64,000 nt of DNA from Candidatus Fimousia stercorigallinarum (lineage in GTDB: Bacteria > Bacillota > Clostridia > Lachnospirales > Lachnospiraceae), in contig DVKZ01000092.1 of the NCBI GenBank assembly GCA_018715775.1, positions 1 through 64,000 of the forward strand, given 5' to 3'. A program made the translations under genes and the position numbers. Position 1 is the first letter of the stretch; every line of letters starts with the position of its first letter. The notes under the pieces are model-generated. The model was given only the letters and a program-made list of their open reading frames with translations. It was not told where the DNA came from and made no database searches. Below are positions 17,783 to 27,079 of the stretch, piece after piece.

Positions 17783-18276
17783 AAAAAGGAATGATGACAG
17801 TAGAAGCCTCATTTCTTTTGCCGTTGATTTTTTTTATCCTGGTGCTGATTTTGTATTTTTTTATTTTTTGTTATGAGAATGGACTCGCAGCCGGGATTTT
17901 GTTGGAAGAAATAGGAAAGGCCGGTAATGTTGTAAAGACGGAAGGAAATATCGATACAGGAGAATATCAGATTGATAGCTTGAATCAAAGAAATCTGACA
18001 GAGCTATTTCAACACGACAGTGAGAAAATCGTAAAACAATGCTGTTCTAATATCCGGGAGAAACTTTCCAGACGAAGTCTTTTCGGGACCAATAAAGAGG
18101 TTCGCGTGGAAATCAAACGAGAAGAAATTTCCGGAACGATTCGGGCGGATATTAAGATTCCGATTATTGGTGCCGTTGAAACCGGAGGTTTTTCTTTATT
18201 TCGTGTAGAACAGAAAGTGACAAAGACGATAAGGATACCGGCAGAACAGATACGGAGGTGGCAGCAAATTGAATAA
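17761..18276 (+). CDS. TadE-like pseudopilin
   Basis: 171 residues with a GTG start preceded by GAGGGG. The leader ends in KG, and the helix begins MMTVEASFLLPLIFFILVL with the Glu at position +5 that marks pilin-like proteins processed by TadV. The outer part is about 120 residues without recognisable motifs apart from two adjacent Cys. It probably forms a minor pilus component with the neighbouring TadE-like and DUF5702 proteins. Confidence 0.8.
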   Translation: MFKVRKLEKGMMTVEASFLLPLIFFILVLILYFFIFCYENGLAAGILLEEIGKAGNVVKTEGNIDTGEYQIDSLNQRNLTELFQHDSEKIVKQCCSNIREKLSRRSLFGTNKEVRVEIKREEISGTIRADIKIPIIGAVETGGFSLFRVEQKVTKTIRIPAEQIRRWQQIE

Positions 18277-19156
18277 TCATTTTTTGAGAGAGGGTTTTTC
18301 TTCTTACTATGTGGTAAAGAGAGAAAAAGAACATTCATATGAAGAGAAAATTTTGACAGATCAAAAATGCCGGTCAGTACTGCCATTTGAGATCCGAAGA
18401 GTCGACCATGAGAGTTATTATTATTTTAATGTGTCCGGGTATTGTTCTTTAAAACAAAAGATGGGAGATAAACAAAATTCTATAAAAGAATATCGGGAAA
18501 TGTATCGGAAGCTTCTTGAGTCGATTGCGGAAGTGGAGGAATATCTTTTGCCTCCGGAAGGAATTTTAATGGAAAGCGAAAATATTTTTTTTAAAGATGG
18601 AGATCAGGGAATTTGTTTTTGTTATTTGCCTGGAAGGAATAAGGATTTGATGCAGCAGCTAATGGATCTGACGGAGGAATTTCTGGAGATGATCAATTAT
18701 GAAGACCGATCATTAGTGGAATATTTATATCATATCCATGAGATGGTCTCAAAAGGAAAGCTTCCTGACTTTGCGGAACAGGATGAGATGTTAGAGGAAT
18801 CGGAAGAAAAGATTTTGTATCTGAAGGAATCAGAGGATGGAGAAGTATGGGAATATGAGGAAGAAGATATTCCATTCTTTCGAAATCGGCCGGAAGTAAA
18901 GAGATCCGGAAAATGGTATATGGAAATCGGTATTTTGGCAGCTGTTAGTGCGGTATTGGCATTTATGACAGGTTATCAGCTGTATGCTGCTTATGAATTC
19001 GGATGGAATGCGGAAAGAGGGAAGGTCATAGTAATATTGGCTGCAGGATTTATCGGGAATCTGCTCTACTTGTTAAAAAAGATAAAGATTCGATCGACGC
19101 CGGAAAAGTTTACAACGATATTGACGGAAGAAGAAAGCATTGATAAGATAAAGTAA
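18269..19156 (+). CDS. DUF6382-type membrane protein
   Basis: 295 residues from a TTG codon with GGAGGTG ten bases upstream; it overlaps the preceding gene by eight bases. The first about 170 residues form a soluble domain with FEIRRVDHESYYYFNVSGY and the ICFCYLPGRNKDL block, which I associate with DUF6382. An acidic linker and two hydrophobic helices (about 217-240 and 253-270) follow. Longer relatives end in an FHA domain; none is present here. The position inside the Tad operon suggests a membrane partner of the machine. Function unknown. Confidence 0.65.
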   Translation: MNNHFLREGFSSYYVVKREKEHSYEEKILTDQKCRSVLPFEIRRVDHESYYYFNVSGYCSLKQKMGDKQNSIKEYREMYRKLLESIAEVEEYLLPPEGILMESENIFFKDGDQGICFCYLPGRNKDLMQQLMDLTEEFLEMINYEDRSLVEYLYHIHEMVSKGKLPDFAEQDEMLEESEEKILYLKESEDGEVWEYEEEDIPFFRNRPEVKRSGKWYMEIGILAAVSAVLAFMTGYQLYAAYEFGWNAERGKVIVILAAGFIGNLLYLLKKIKIRSTPEKFTTILTEEESIDKIK

Positions 19157-19180
19157 TCTGAAAAGGCAGGAGGTTTTCGC

Positions 19181-20206
19181 GTGTATCAAAGTTTAATCAA
19201 TCTGCTGATAGAATCCGGCTATATCAAATATATGACGGCAATCGGCCCGGTCTATATACAGGAGAAAAAGGATGGGAATCAGATTATCTTCTTGACATAT
19301 CATAAAGATCAGAAAAAAGAACCGGTCTATATGCGACATTATGAAGATGAGCTGCAAAAGATGAAAGAAACAATTTTTCCGGATCAGCTGTCAAATATAT
19401 TATGCATTATGATCGTAGATGACGGGGAACTATTAGAGCAGCAGATGGCAAAGAGTGATGTGTTTTCCATGTGGGTAGTGGACGAGCAGACTGGAAAGCT
19501 GTATATAAGTAAAGAATCGAACACAAAGTTTGCTGAATTGTTTTCGGTCATTGAAAAAAAATCGATTGAGGCACAGCAGAGACTGGAAAAGGAAAAAATC
19601 CAATACGAAGAGGAGAATCCGGCAGAGGAATTGAAACAGTTTGTGACGCCTGCCAATATGATGATCATTGCAGTCAATAGTATTTTGTTTGTGATTTCTC
19701 AATTTGTGTTTCCGGATCTTACGGATGCCTGGGCATCGGAATGGTCAGCAATTTTGTTGGATCATGAGATTTATCGTCTTTTTACCGCCATGTTTATTCA
19801 TTTTGATTTGGAACATTTGCTTTCGAATATGCTCGTTTTGTTTTTGACAGGAAGTTTTGTAGAACGATATGTAGGTTCTCTTCCGTATACGTGTGCATAT
19901 CTTGTCTGTGGTCTGGCAGGAAACATGATTTCATTTTATTTTAATGTGGGAAATACATCTATCATTTTTTCTGCTGGTGCATCCGGAGCGATTTATGGCG
20001 TGCTTGGAATGCTTGCGGTTATATTGTGGAAGACGAAAGGGAGGATCAATGGGATCCAGGGTCCTGGACTTGTTCTTTTTGTGATCGGAATGGTCTTTCA
20101 CAGTTACCAGGCAGAGGGAATCGATAACCTGGCACACCTCGGAGGGCTGGCAGCCGGTGTTATTGCGGGAATCCTGCTGAAAAGAAAAAATAAAATCGTA
20201 GAGTAA
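19181..20206 (+). CDS. rhomboid intramembrane serine protease with soluble N-terminal domain
   Basis: 341 residues, GTG start preceded by AGGAGG. About 165 soluble residues come first, with a coiled charged segment near 125-150. Then six helices form a rhomboid core: HFDLEHLLSNML (the HxxxN helix), the nucleophile Ser in GASGAIYGVLG, and the catalytic His in AHLGGLAAG. All catalytic residues are present. It is the last gene of the Tad transcript, 24 bases after the DUF6382 gene, and a terminator follows. A link to pilus subunits is suggested only by position. Confidence 0.9.
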   Translation: MYQSLINLLIESGYIKYMTAIGPVYIQEKKDGNQIIFLTYHKDQKKEPVYMRHYEDELQKMKETIFPDQLSNILCIMIVDDGELLEQQMAKSDVFSMWVVDEQTGKLYISKESNTKFAELFSVIEKKSIEAQQRLEKEKIQYEEENPAEELKQFVTPANMMIIAVNSILFVISQFVFPDLTDAWASEWSAILLDHEIYRLFTAMFIHFDLEHLLSNMLVLFLTGSFVERYVGSLPYTCAYLVCGLAGNMISFYFNVGNTSIIFSAGASGAIYGVLGMLAVILWKTKGRINGIQGPGLVLFVIGMVFHSYQAEGIDNLAHLGGLAAGVIAGILLKRKNKIVE

Positions 20207-20220
20207 ATAAAATAGAAATG

Positions 20221-20276
20221 AAAAAGGAAACCTTTTCCGTGCTGTACAATGGCAGTACATCAGAGGTTTCCTTTTT
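20221..20276. terminator. bidirectional terminator after the Tad operon
   Basis: AAAAAGGAAACC and GGTTTCCTTTTT pair perfectly around a long loop, giving T-runs on both strands. It lies between the rhomboid gene and the convergent histidine-kinase gene. Confidence 0.85.
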
Positions 20277-20308
20277 GGTTTATGTGAAAGTATATGGTAT
20301 CCGTTTAT

Positions 20309-20974
20309 TTACAAAGGAAAGAGTAATGTAATGGTCGTGCCTCTTCCGGGTGAAGAAGAAATATGAAATTCTCCATGGATTGATTCCATGATTTCCAGAA
20401 CGAGCGGAAGACCGATGCCGTGTCCGTTCTTCTTATAAGTAACACCGGGATTTAATACCTTTGATAATTGTGGTTGAGTCATGCCGCATCCGGTGTCCTG
20501 CACTTTAATTTGAAGACTTTTGGGATGAAGCTCTGTCTGAATAGATATCGTATTTTTCGAATAACCAGATTCTGTTTTTTTGCAGATTGCGTCGTAGCTG
20601 TTAGTTAATATATTATGAAAAATGTGCTCTAATTGTTGTGTACTGACCGGAAGTTCCACGTGTTCGACTTCGGTTGGGATTGACAGCTGGATTCCCTGTT
20701 CTGAAAGCCGCGGGCTCCATGACTGATATAAATGCTTCAAAAATGAAGAAACCAAAGTTGGTTCTGTTGCTGCACATGTCAGATTTTCTTCTTCCATAAG
20801 TTCCTGAAGGAGACGAAATGCAGAGGAAAAATCCTCTTTCATGCGGATCCAATGTTCATCTTTTGATAAATATTTGTATAAATGTTCAATGTGCTGCAGC
20901 TGACTGTAAATGATCGTTAAGTAATTATTTATCTCGTGTGAAAGGGTAGGTGTTGTATGTAACATGTTTTCCAT
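20309..20974 (-). CDS. small soluble histidine kinase without a sensor domain
   Basis: 221 residues with no hydrophobic segment. The H-box is at the very N-terminus, TLSHEINNYLTIIYSQL with H13. The ATPase part has the N-box HNILTNSYDAI, G1 box DTGCGM and G2 box GHGIGLPLV. The order H-box then HATPase resembles the catalytic core of Bacillus sporulation kinases, stripped of its input domain. AAGGAG stands ten bases before the ATG. No response regulator is adjacent, so it is an orphan kinase; Spo0A is one possible partner (inference). Confidence 0.85.
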   Translation of the reverse strand: MENMLHTTPTLSHEINNYLTIIYSQLQHIEHLYKYLSKDEHWIRMKEDFSSAFRLLQELMEEENLTCAATEPTLVSSFLKHLYQSWSPRLSEQGIQLSIPTEVEHVELPVSTQQLEHIFHNILTNSYDAICKKTESGYSKNTISIQTELHPKSLQIKVQDTGCGMTQPQLSKVLNPGVTYKKNGHGIGLPLVLEIMESIHGEFHISSSPGRGTTITLLFPL

Positions 20975-21133
20975 TGATAAAATCTCCTTTATTCCTTTCG
21001 TTCGTTGATAAAATAAGTTTATCAGAGAAAAATTGACGATTCAACGAATATCGAGAGAAAAAGTTCGATGGATTTTGTCCTTTTCCAATCGGAATACTTA
21101 TGGTAGAATACTCTAATGAAGGAGGAAACACGG

Positions 21134-22735
21134 ATGTCCTATATGGCTCTTTATCGAAAATTCAGACCCGATCAATTTGATGAAGTCAAAGGTCAGGAAC
21201 ATATTGTTACGACTTTAAAAAATCAGTTGATGGCGGATCGGATCGGACATGCATATTTATTTTGCGGCACAAGAGGGACCGGAAAAACAACGGTGGCGAA
21301 ATTGTTTGCAAAAGCAGTAAATTGTGAACATCCGATAGATGGAAGTCCCTGTGGAACGTGCAGCAGCTGCCGTGCGATCGCAGAAGGAAGTTCTATGAAT
21401 GTGATCGAAATCGATGCGGCATCGAACAATGGTGTAGATAACATCAGGGAAATTAGGGAACAAGTTCGATATTCTCCAACAGAAGGGAAATATAAAGTCT
21501 ATATTATTGATGAGGTGCATATGCTTTCCATCGGAGCGTTTAATGCACTGTTAAAGACATTGGAAGAACCACCTTCCTATGTTATTTTTATTTTGGCAAC
21601 AACCGAGGCGCATAAGATTCCGATCACGATTTTGTCACGTTGTCAGCGTTATGATTTCCGCAGGATTTCCATTCAGACAATCGCAGACCGGCTGCAAGAC
21701 CTGATGGAACGGGAACACGTATCCGTAGAGGAAAAAGCAATCCGTTATATTGCAAAAGCAGCGGACGGATCCATGAGAGATGCGTTAAGTCTGTTAGATC
21801 AATGCATCGCATTTTATCTGGGACAGAAATTAACTTATGATAAAGTACTGGAAGTACTGGGCGTTGTGGATACAGAGATTTATCAGAAGCTGATCGGACT
21901 TGTCATGGAACAGAATACTTCCGGCGTGTTGGATTGTATCGAAGAGATCATCTGGCAGGGAAAAGATCTGTCGCAGTTTGTTACAGACTTTATGTGGTAT
22001 TTGAGAAACATGCTGTTGATCAAAAGCGGCGATGTACCGGAAGATGCGCTGGATATTTCAGGAAACAATCTGGAGATCATGAAGCAGAATGCACAAAAAT
22101 TGGATTCAGAAGTATTGATGCGCTATATCCGCATTTTATCGGAATTATTGAATGAACTAAAACAATCCACATCAAAACGGGTTTTGACAGAAGTTGCATT
22201 TATTAAATTGTGCAAACCGCAGATGGAAAGAAATTATGACAGCATTTTAGACAGACTTCGTCAGATAGAAAAGCAGATGGAAGAAATGGCGAAAACCCCA
22301 CTGGCATCACAGACCGTTCTCCCTAAAGAAATGATGGAAGAACCGGCGGCTCCGGAAATCGATCTAAACGATGCTGTTCGCAAGAAATTTGAACCGGCCA
22401 CGATAAAAGAACTGCAGAAAATCGCAGAAGGCTGGAGTCAGATCCAGAGGAAACTCCCGCCAAGACTAAAGTATCTGATGAATTATTCGAAAATGGTGGT
22501 AAAAGAAGACAGTGAAAGCCTGTGTCTGCTTTTTCCAAATACTCCGGATGGAGAAGACGGGAAAATGACATTTGAACGAGCAGGCAGAATACAGCAGTTA
22601 GAAGAGGAAATCAGTAATCTCGTCCAAAGAAAAGTTCGTATTGAGTGCCGGTTAATGGAGAAAACTCAGGTGGAGAATCGAGATTATTTTGATTTAAGTA
22701 AAATAAAAATGGAAGTTGAATTTCAGGATGATTAA
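21134..22735 (+). CDS. dnaX: DNA polymerase III subunits gamma and tau
   Basis: 533 residues from ATG 21134, which has AAGGAGG nine bases upstream. Walker A is CGTRGTGKTT (residues 44-53), the zinc site is C-x8-C-x2-C-x2-C in the CEHPIDGSPCGTCSSC block, Walker B is IIDEVHML, and the sensor/SRC motif is LSRCQRYDF. A C-terminal extension after about residue 370 carries the tau-type part. It is the clamp-loader ATPase. It forms the conserved dnaX-ybaB-recR cluster. A weak extended -10 (TGGTAGAAT, 21101-21109) lies just upstream. Confidence 0.97.
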   Translation: MSYMALYRKFRPDQFDEVKGQEHIVTTLKNQLMADRIGHAYLFCGTRGTGKTTVAKLFAKAVNCEHPIDGSPCGTCSSCRAIAEGSSMNVIEIDAASNNGVDNIREIREQVRYSPTEGKYKVYIIDEVHMLSIGAFNALLKTLEEPPSYVIFILATTEAHKIPITILSRCQRYDFRRISIQTIADRLQDLMEREHVSVEEKAIRYIAKAADGSMRDALSLLDQCIAFYLGQKLTYDKVLEVLGVVDTEIYQKLIGLVMEQNTSGVLDCIEEIIWQGKDLSQFVTDFMWYLRNMLLIKSGDVPEDALDISGNNLEIMKQNAQKLDSEVLMRYIRILSELLNELKQSTSKRVLTEVAFIKLCKPQMERNYDSILDRLRQIEKQMEEMAKTPLASQTVLPKEMMEEPAAPEIDLNDAVRKKFEPATIKELQKIAEGWSQIQRKLPPRLKYLMNYSKMVVKEDSESLCLLFPNTPDGEDGKMTFERAGRIQQLEEEISNLVQRKVRIECRLMEKTQVENRDYFDLSKIKMEVEFQDD

Positions 22736-22768
22736 GAATCATTCTTGTTATGAAGTAAGGAGGAAGTT

Positions 22769-23116
22769 ATGGCAAAAAGAGGTGGTTTCCCAGGCGGAAT
22801 GGGAATGGGAAATATGAATCAGTTAATGAAACAGGCACAGAGAATGCAAAAACAGATGGAAAAAACACAAAAAGAGTTAGAGGAATCGGTATATGAAGCA
22901 ACAGCCGGCGGTGGAGTCGTAAAAGTTCAGGTATCAGGCAAACAAGAAATCCTGTCCCTTTCTCTTGCAGAAGAGGTCGTTGATCCGGATGATATTGAAA
23001 TGTTAGAAGACCTGATCATTGTCGCTGTCAATGATGCATTGCAGCAAATGGCAGATGACAAAGAAGAAAAACTCGGCAAATTTACAGGTGGAATGGGCGG
23101 AGGACTGCCGTTCTAA
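22769..23116 (+). CDS. YbaB/EbfC nucleoid-associated protein
   Basis: 115 residues: Gly/Met-rich start, a helix with [16 protein letters not shown], the conserved [15 protein letters not shown] strand region and a Gly-rich tail. The family makes dimers that bind DNA. It sits between dnaX and recR as in most bacteria; its stop codon shares one base with the recR start (TAATG). AAGGAGG precedes the ATG. Confidence 0.95.
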   Translation: MAKRGGFPGGMGMGNMNQLMKQAQRMQKQMEKTQKELEESVYEATAGGGVVKVQVSGKQEILSLSLAEEVVDPDDIEMLEDLIIVAVNDALQQMADDKEEKLGKFTGGMGGGLPF

Positions 23117-23712
23117 TGAATTACTATAGTGATGCGATCACGGATTTAATCGATGAATTCAGCCATTTGCCTGGAATCGGAGCAAAATCCGCACAGAAAT
23201 TAGCATTTCACGTCATTAATATGCCGGAAGATCAGGTAAAAAAATTGGCGGATACGATTCTCTCTGCAAAGAAGAACATTCATTATTGCAAAGAGTGCTG
23301 CACGTTGACTGATCAGGAAATCTGTCCGATCTGCGCCAGTTCCAAACGCGATCACAGCACGATTATGGTCGTTGAAAATACGAGAGATCTGGCTGCCTAT
23401 GAAAAAACGGGAAAATACAACGGCGTTTATCATGTTCTGCATGGGGCAATTTCTCCTATGCTCGGAATCGGACCAAACGATATCCGGTTAAAAGAATTGA
23501 TGGAGAGATTGCAAAAAGATGTGAAAGAGTTGATTCTGGCAACGAATTCGAATTTGGAAGGCGAGACAACAGCGATGTATATCAGCAAGCTTGTAAAACC
23601 CACAGGAATCAAAGTCAGCAAGATCGCAAGCGGCGTTCCGGTCGGCGGAGATTTGGAATATATCGATGAAGTTACGCTTCTCCGGGCTTTGGAGGGGCGG
23701 ACGGAAATCTGA
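23116..23712 (+). CDS. recR: recombination mediator RecR
   Basis: 198 residues, family length. Helix-hairpin-helix ([18 protein letters not shown]), C4 zinc finger (C-x2-C...C-x2-C within [20 protein letters not shown]), then the Toprim domain with [12 protein letters not shown] and the conserved [18 protein letters not shown] end. It loads RecA at gaps together with RecF/RecO. Translationally coupled to ybaB. Confidence 0.97.
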   Translation: MNYYSDAITDLIDEFSHLPGIGAKSAQKLAFHVINMPEDQVKKLADTILSAKKNIHYCKECCTLTDQEICPICASSKRDHSTIMVVENTRDLAAYEKTGKYNGVYHVLHGAISPMLGIGPNDIRLKELMERLQKDVKELILATNSNLEGETTAMYISKLVKPTGIKVSKIASGVPVGGDLEYIDEVTLLRALEGRTEI

Positions 23713-23752
23713 TCTTTTATCAGATATATTTTATTTTAGATACTGATCATAT

Positions 23753-23798
23753 GAGGGTGTCGTTAAATCATCAAATTAGGTGACGGAGCGATACCCTC
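23753..23798. terminator. hairpin after recR, lacking a clear T-run
   Basis: GAGGGTGTCG and CGATACCCTC form a stable stem (one G-T pair) around a 26-base loop. The following bases are GTTCC rather than a T-run, so termination is likely but not certain. Confidence 0.45.
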
Positions 23799-23918
23799 GT
23801 TCCATCTAGAAGAAAATCCACCCGGTTTTGTGGACTATTTTGCAACAGTGCCTTTTGTATTTGATAAATTGCATAGAGAGATAATCGGTGGTAAAATAAC
23901 AATAAGGTGGTGATTTTT

Positions 23919-26051
23919 ATGAGACCGGAAGTGGGAAACGTACTAACACAAGATCAGGTAAATTATGTTCGTTATGGAGACAGTGATAATCCACAGAAAA
24001 TTTTGGGCCGTCATTTTGTAAATGGCGGACAAGTGATCAGTTTTTATCAGCCATATGCAAAATATGCGGAACTTTTTTTTGATGATGAATCCTATGTGAT
24101 GGAAAATATTGAACAGACTGATATTTTTTCCGTCTATGTTCCTCATCATAAAGAACTGCCTTATACGATCCGGCTGACGTTTGAGGATGGCTCTGTTCGT
24201 GAAACCAAAGATCCCTATTCTTTTAGTGTCGTGCTGACGAGAAAACAGCTGGAGCTTTGGAAAAAGGGTGAATGGACGGATGTATATCGTTATCTTGGTG
24301 CACATCCGATGACGTTAAATGGTGTAAAAGGCGTATTTTTTGCCGTGTGGGCGCCAAATGCAAAAAGAGTCAGTGTCGTAGGCGATTTTAACCGGTGGGA
24401 TGGAAGAGTAAATCCGATGATCCGCAGAAGTACGGGCGGTATTTTTGAACTGTTTTTACCGGATGCCAGAGAAGGCATGATCTATAAATATGAGATCAAG
24501 ACAAAATTAGGCGAAGTATTTTTAAAAGTCGATCCATTTGCAAATGAATTTGAAGTTACGCCGAAAAATGCATCGGTGATCGCTGATATGAGCGGATATG
24601 AATGGAACGATAAAAAATGGATGGTGGAAAGACATGATACCGATATTTATCGAAGTCCTGTTTTCATTTATGAAGTACACCTTGGTTCTTGGAAAAGAGC
24701 CGGAAATTACGGAGAATATTATTTATCTTACGAAGAACTGGCTCATCAGCTTGCAAAATATATGTCAGATATGGGATTTACCCACATTGAATTAATGGGA
24801 ATTCCCGAGCATTTGCGTGATGAATCGATCGGACATGAGATTCATGGCTATTATGCGCCGACTTCAAGATTTGGAAGCGTAAAAGACTTTAAGTTTTTTG
24901 TGGATTATATGCATCAGCATGAAATAGGCGTGATCTTAGACTGGTCGCCGGCGGGAATTACGAATGATCCGGTCGGAATATCCAGATTTGACGGCACTGC
25001 TCTGTTTGAATCCCTTGATGAAAATAAAAAGAGCATTATGCGTTGGAATACAGTTCCATTTGACTATTCTAAAAAAGAGGTTACGAACTATTTGTTGTCG
25101 AATGCGAGATTTTGGGCGGAAGAATTCCATATCGACGGGTTCCGCATTGCTTCACAGGACAGCGTGATCTATGAACGATATTATAAAGAAAATCGAGAAG
25201 GAAGAGAGTTTCTGAAAAAATTCGTTGATATGGCGAATGAAGAGATGCAGGGATGCGTTGTGATCACGGAAGAGATGCCGGATGACCTGCGAAATGAGAT
25301 GGGCAATTCTTTCCAGTGGGCAGGCAATCATATTTATTCGCTCATCCAGCATTTGCGAAAAGATGAATATTTTGAACGTCAGATTGAAAATGAAGAGATC
25401 AACCGGTTTAAGAAAATGAATAATACGGAAAAAGAGATCATTCGGTTATCCCAGAGATTTGGGGATACTGCAGGTTCCGTGATATCCAAAATGCCGGGCG
25501 ATTACTTTGGAAAATTTGCTTATCTGCGTACCATATGTGCATTTATTGTCGGTCTGCGAGGTAAGAAATATCTGTTTATGGGACAGGAGATCGGACAATG
25601 GAATGACTGGGATGTGAATAAGAGCATCGACTGGCATATTTTGCGCGAATCTCTGAATTTAAAATTCCAGAAATTTGTAAAAGATCTGCTTCATTTTTAT
25701 AAAAAACATAAAGTACTTTATGAAGCAGATAATAAAGAATCACCGTTAACATGGCTGACAAAAGTCGGAGTGAACGAAATTGTTTCATTCACGAGAAAAA
25801 GCCTGAAAACCGGAGAAAAATTAGTATTTATTTGTAATTTTACACCGGTTGATTATGGGGCATTTCAAATCGGTCTGGCGGAAGCCGGACGGTTCACCGA
25901 AGTATTTTCTACGGACAGACAGGAATACGGAGGCATCGGAAATTTAAAAAATGAAAATATAGAAACGCAAACGGAAGAATATGAGGGATTTCCATATTCA
26001 TTGACATTAAAAGTACCAAAACAATCTGTAATCATATTAGAAAAAAAATAA
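23919..26051 (+). CDS. glgB: GlgB-like (GH13, CBM48) protein with missing catalytic residues
   Basis: 710 residues from ATG 23919 (AAGGTGG upstream), the length and domain order of glycogen branching enzyme: N-terminal beta domains, GH13 barrel, C-terminal beta domain. The conserved frame is clear (HGYYAPTSRFG, MPGDYFGKFAYLRT, FMGQEIGQWNDW). The active site is not: the nucleophile Asp of GFRxDA is Ala411 (GFRIASQ); the SHDE motif that holds the transition-state Asp reads SQRF (Q512, R513); the region I His is Gly346 (DWSPAGITND). The acid/base Glu (ITEE, 451-452) is kept and the about 13-residue GGRENLEA loop is gone. I expect no branching activity; a binding or regulatory role is inference. 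Confidence 0.85.
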   Translation: MRPEVGNVLTQDQVNYVRYGDSDNPQKILGRHFVNGGQVISFYQPYAKYAELFFDDESYVMENIEQTDIFSVYVPHHKELPYTIRLTFEDGSVRETKDPYSFSVVLTRKQLELWKKGEWTDVYRYLGAHPMTLNGVKGVFFAVWAPNAKRVSVVGDFNRWDGRVNPMIRRSTGGIFELFLPDAREGMIYKYEIKTKLGEVFLKVDPFANEFEVTPKNASVIADMSGYEWNDKKWMVERHDTDIYRSPVFIYEVHLGSWKRAGNYGEYYLSYEELAHQLAKYMSDMGFTHIELMGIPEHLRDESIGHEIHGYYAPTSRFGSVKDFKFFVDYMHQHEIGVILDWSPAGITNDPVGISRFDGTALFESLDENKKSIMRWNTVPFDYSKKEVTNYLLSNARFWAEEFHIDGFRIASQDSVIYERYYKENREGREFLKKFVDMANEEMQGCVVITEEMPDDLRNEMGNSFQWAGNHIYSLIQHLRKDEYFERQIENEEINRFKKMNNTEKEIIRLSQRFGDTAGSVISKMPGDYFGKFAYLRTICAFIVGLRGKKYLFMGQEIGQWNDWDVNKSIDWHILRESLNLKFQKFVKDLLHFYKKHKVLYEADNKESPLTWLTKVGVNEIVSFTRKSLKTGEKLVFICNFTPVDYGAFQIGLAEAGRFTEVFSTDRQEYGGIGNLKNENIETQTEEYEGFPYSLTLKVPKQSVIILEKK

Positions 26052-26065
26052 GAGAGGATAAGACC

Positions 26066-26482
26066 ATGAAAAAAGATGATTGTATTTTTTGTAAAATTGC
26101 GAATGGAGAAATTCCATCTGCGTGTATTTATGAGAATAAAGAATTCAGAGTGATCTTAGATGTGGGACCGGCAACCAGAGGACATGTGCTGATCCTGACA
26201 AAAGAACATTATGATAATATTTTTGAGATCGACGCCGAAACAGCGGGCAGATTATTTTCTCTTGCATCGGTCGTTGCACGTGCCATGAAAAAGACATTAA
26301 ATTGTGATGGCATGAATATTCTGCAGAATAATGGAACCATTGCCGGACAGACGGTATTCCATTTCCATCTGCATCTGATCCCGCGTTATGAAGGTGATCA
26401 GGTAAAAGTTACCTGGCCGCAGGGTGAGATCAGTGATGACGAAAAAACAGAACTTGTAAATATGATCAAGAAGGAAATTTAG
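26066..26482 (+). CDS. HIT-family nucleotide-binding protein
   Basis: 138 residues. The histidine triad is HFHLHLIPR (about residues 94-102), and the N-terminal CIFCKIANGEIPS block is typical of the Hint/HinT branch, which hydrolyses purine nucleoside phosphoramidates. It starts 15 bases after the GlgB-like gene and is followed after two bases by the flavin reductase gene, so these three are probably one transcript. Confidence 0.93.
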   Translation: MKKDDCIFCKIANGEIPSACIYENKEFRVILDVGPATRGHVLILTKEHYDNIFEIDAETAGRLFSLASVVARAMKKTLNCDGMNILQNNGTIAGQTVFHFHLHLIPRYEGDQVKVTWPQGEISDDEKTELVNMIKKEI

Positions 26483-26484
26483 CA

Positions 26485-27066
26485 ATGGCAAAAATTTCAT
26501 GGAAGCCGGGGAATATGATCTATCCCCTGCCCGCAGTGATGGTAACCTGTGCGAATGAACAGGGGGAGGATAATATCCTGACGATCGCATGGACGGGAAC
26601 GATCTGCACAAATCCCCCGATGACTTATATTTCGGTGAGACCGGAACGGCATTCTTATCATATGATAAAAGAAAGCGGTGAATTTGTGATCAATCTGACG
26701 ACGAAAAAGCTTGTAAAGGCAGTTGATTTCTGCGGTGTGCGTTCTGGAAGGACAATGGATAAGTTTGAACGGATGCATTTGACAAGGGAAAAAGCGAAAA
26801 TCGTGAAAGCGCCGATGATCGCGGAAAGCCCGGTCAATATCGAATGCAGAGTAACGGAGATCAAGGAACTCGGTTCTCATCATATGTTTCTGGCGGAAGT
26901 TGTGAATGTCAACGTGGATGAATCTTTGATGGATGCAAACGGAAAATTTCATCTGTCAAAATCCAACCCGCTCGTATATTCTCATGGAGGATATTATGAA
27001 ACGGGAAAAGAGCTGGGATATTTTGGATATTCTGTAAGAAAGAAAAAAACAAAAAAGAAAAAGTGA
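26485..27066 (+). CDS. flavin reductase-like (flavoredoxin) protein
   Basis: 193 residues. FMN-binding split-barrel of the flavin-reductase-like family: PLPAVMVTCANEQGEDN, then PPMTYISVRPERHS, FVINL and a Cys in VDFCGVRSGR. Ends in a run of Lys. Such proteins bind FMN and act as flavin reductases or electron carriers; no specific partner is adjacent. AAGGAAA overlaps the end of the HIT gene. Confidence 0.85.
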   Translation: MAKISWKPGNMIYPLPAVMVTCANEQGEDNILTIAWTGTICTNPPMTYISVRPERHSYHMIKESGEFVINLTTKKLVKAVDFCGVRSGRTMDKFERMHLTREKAKIVKAPMIAESPVNIECRVTEIKELGSHHMFLAEVVNVNVDESLMDANGKFHLSKSNPLVYSHGGYYETGKELGYFGYSVRKKKTKKKK

Positions 27067-27079
27067 AAGGAATATTGTT

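Noticed and set aside
23907-23918. GTG start 12 bases upstream of the GlgB-like ATG
   Set aside because: It lies inside the AAGGTGGTG ribosome binding site; the ATG at 23919 is correctly spaced.
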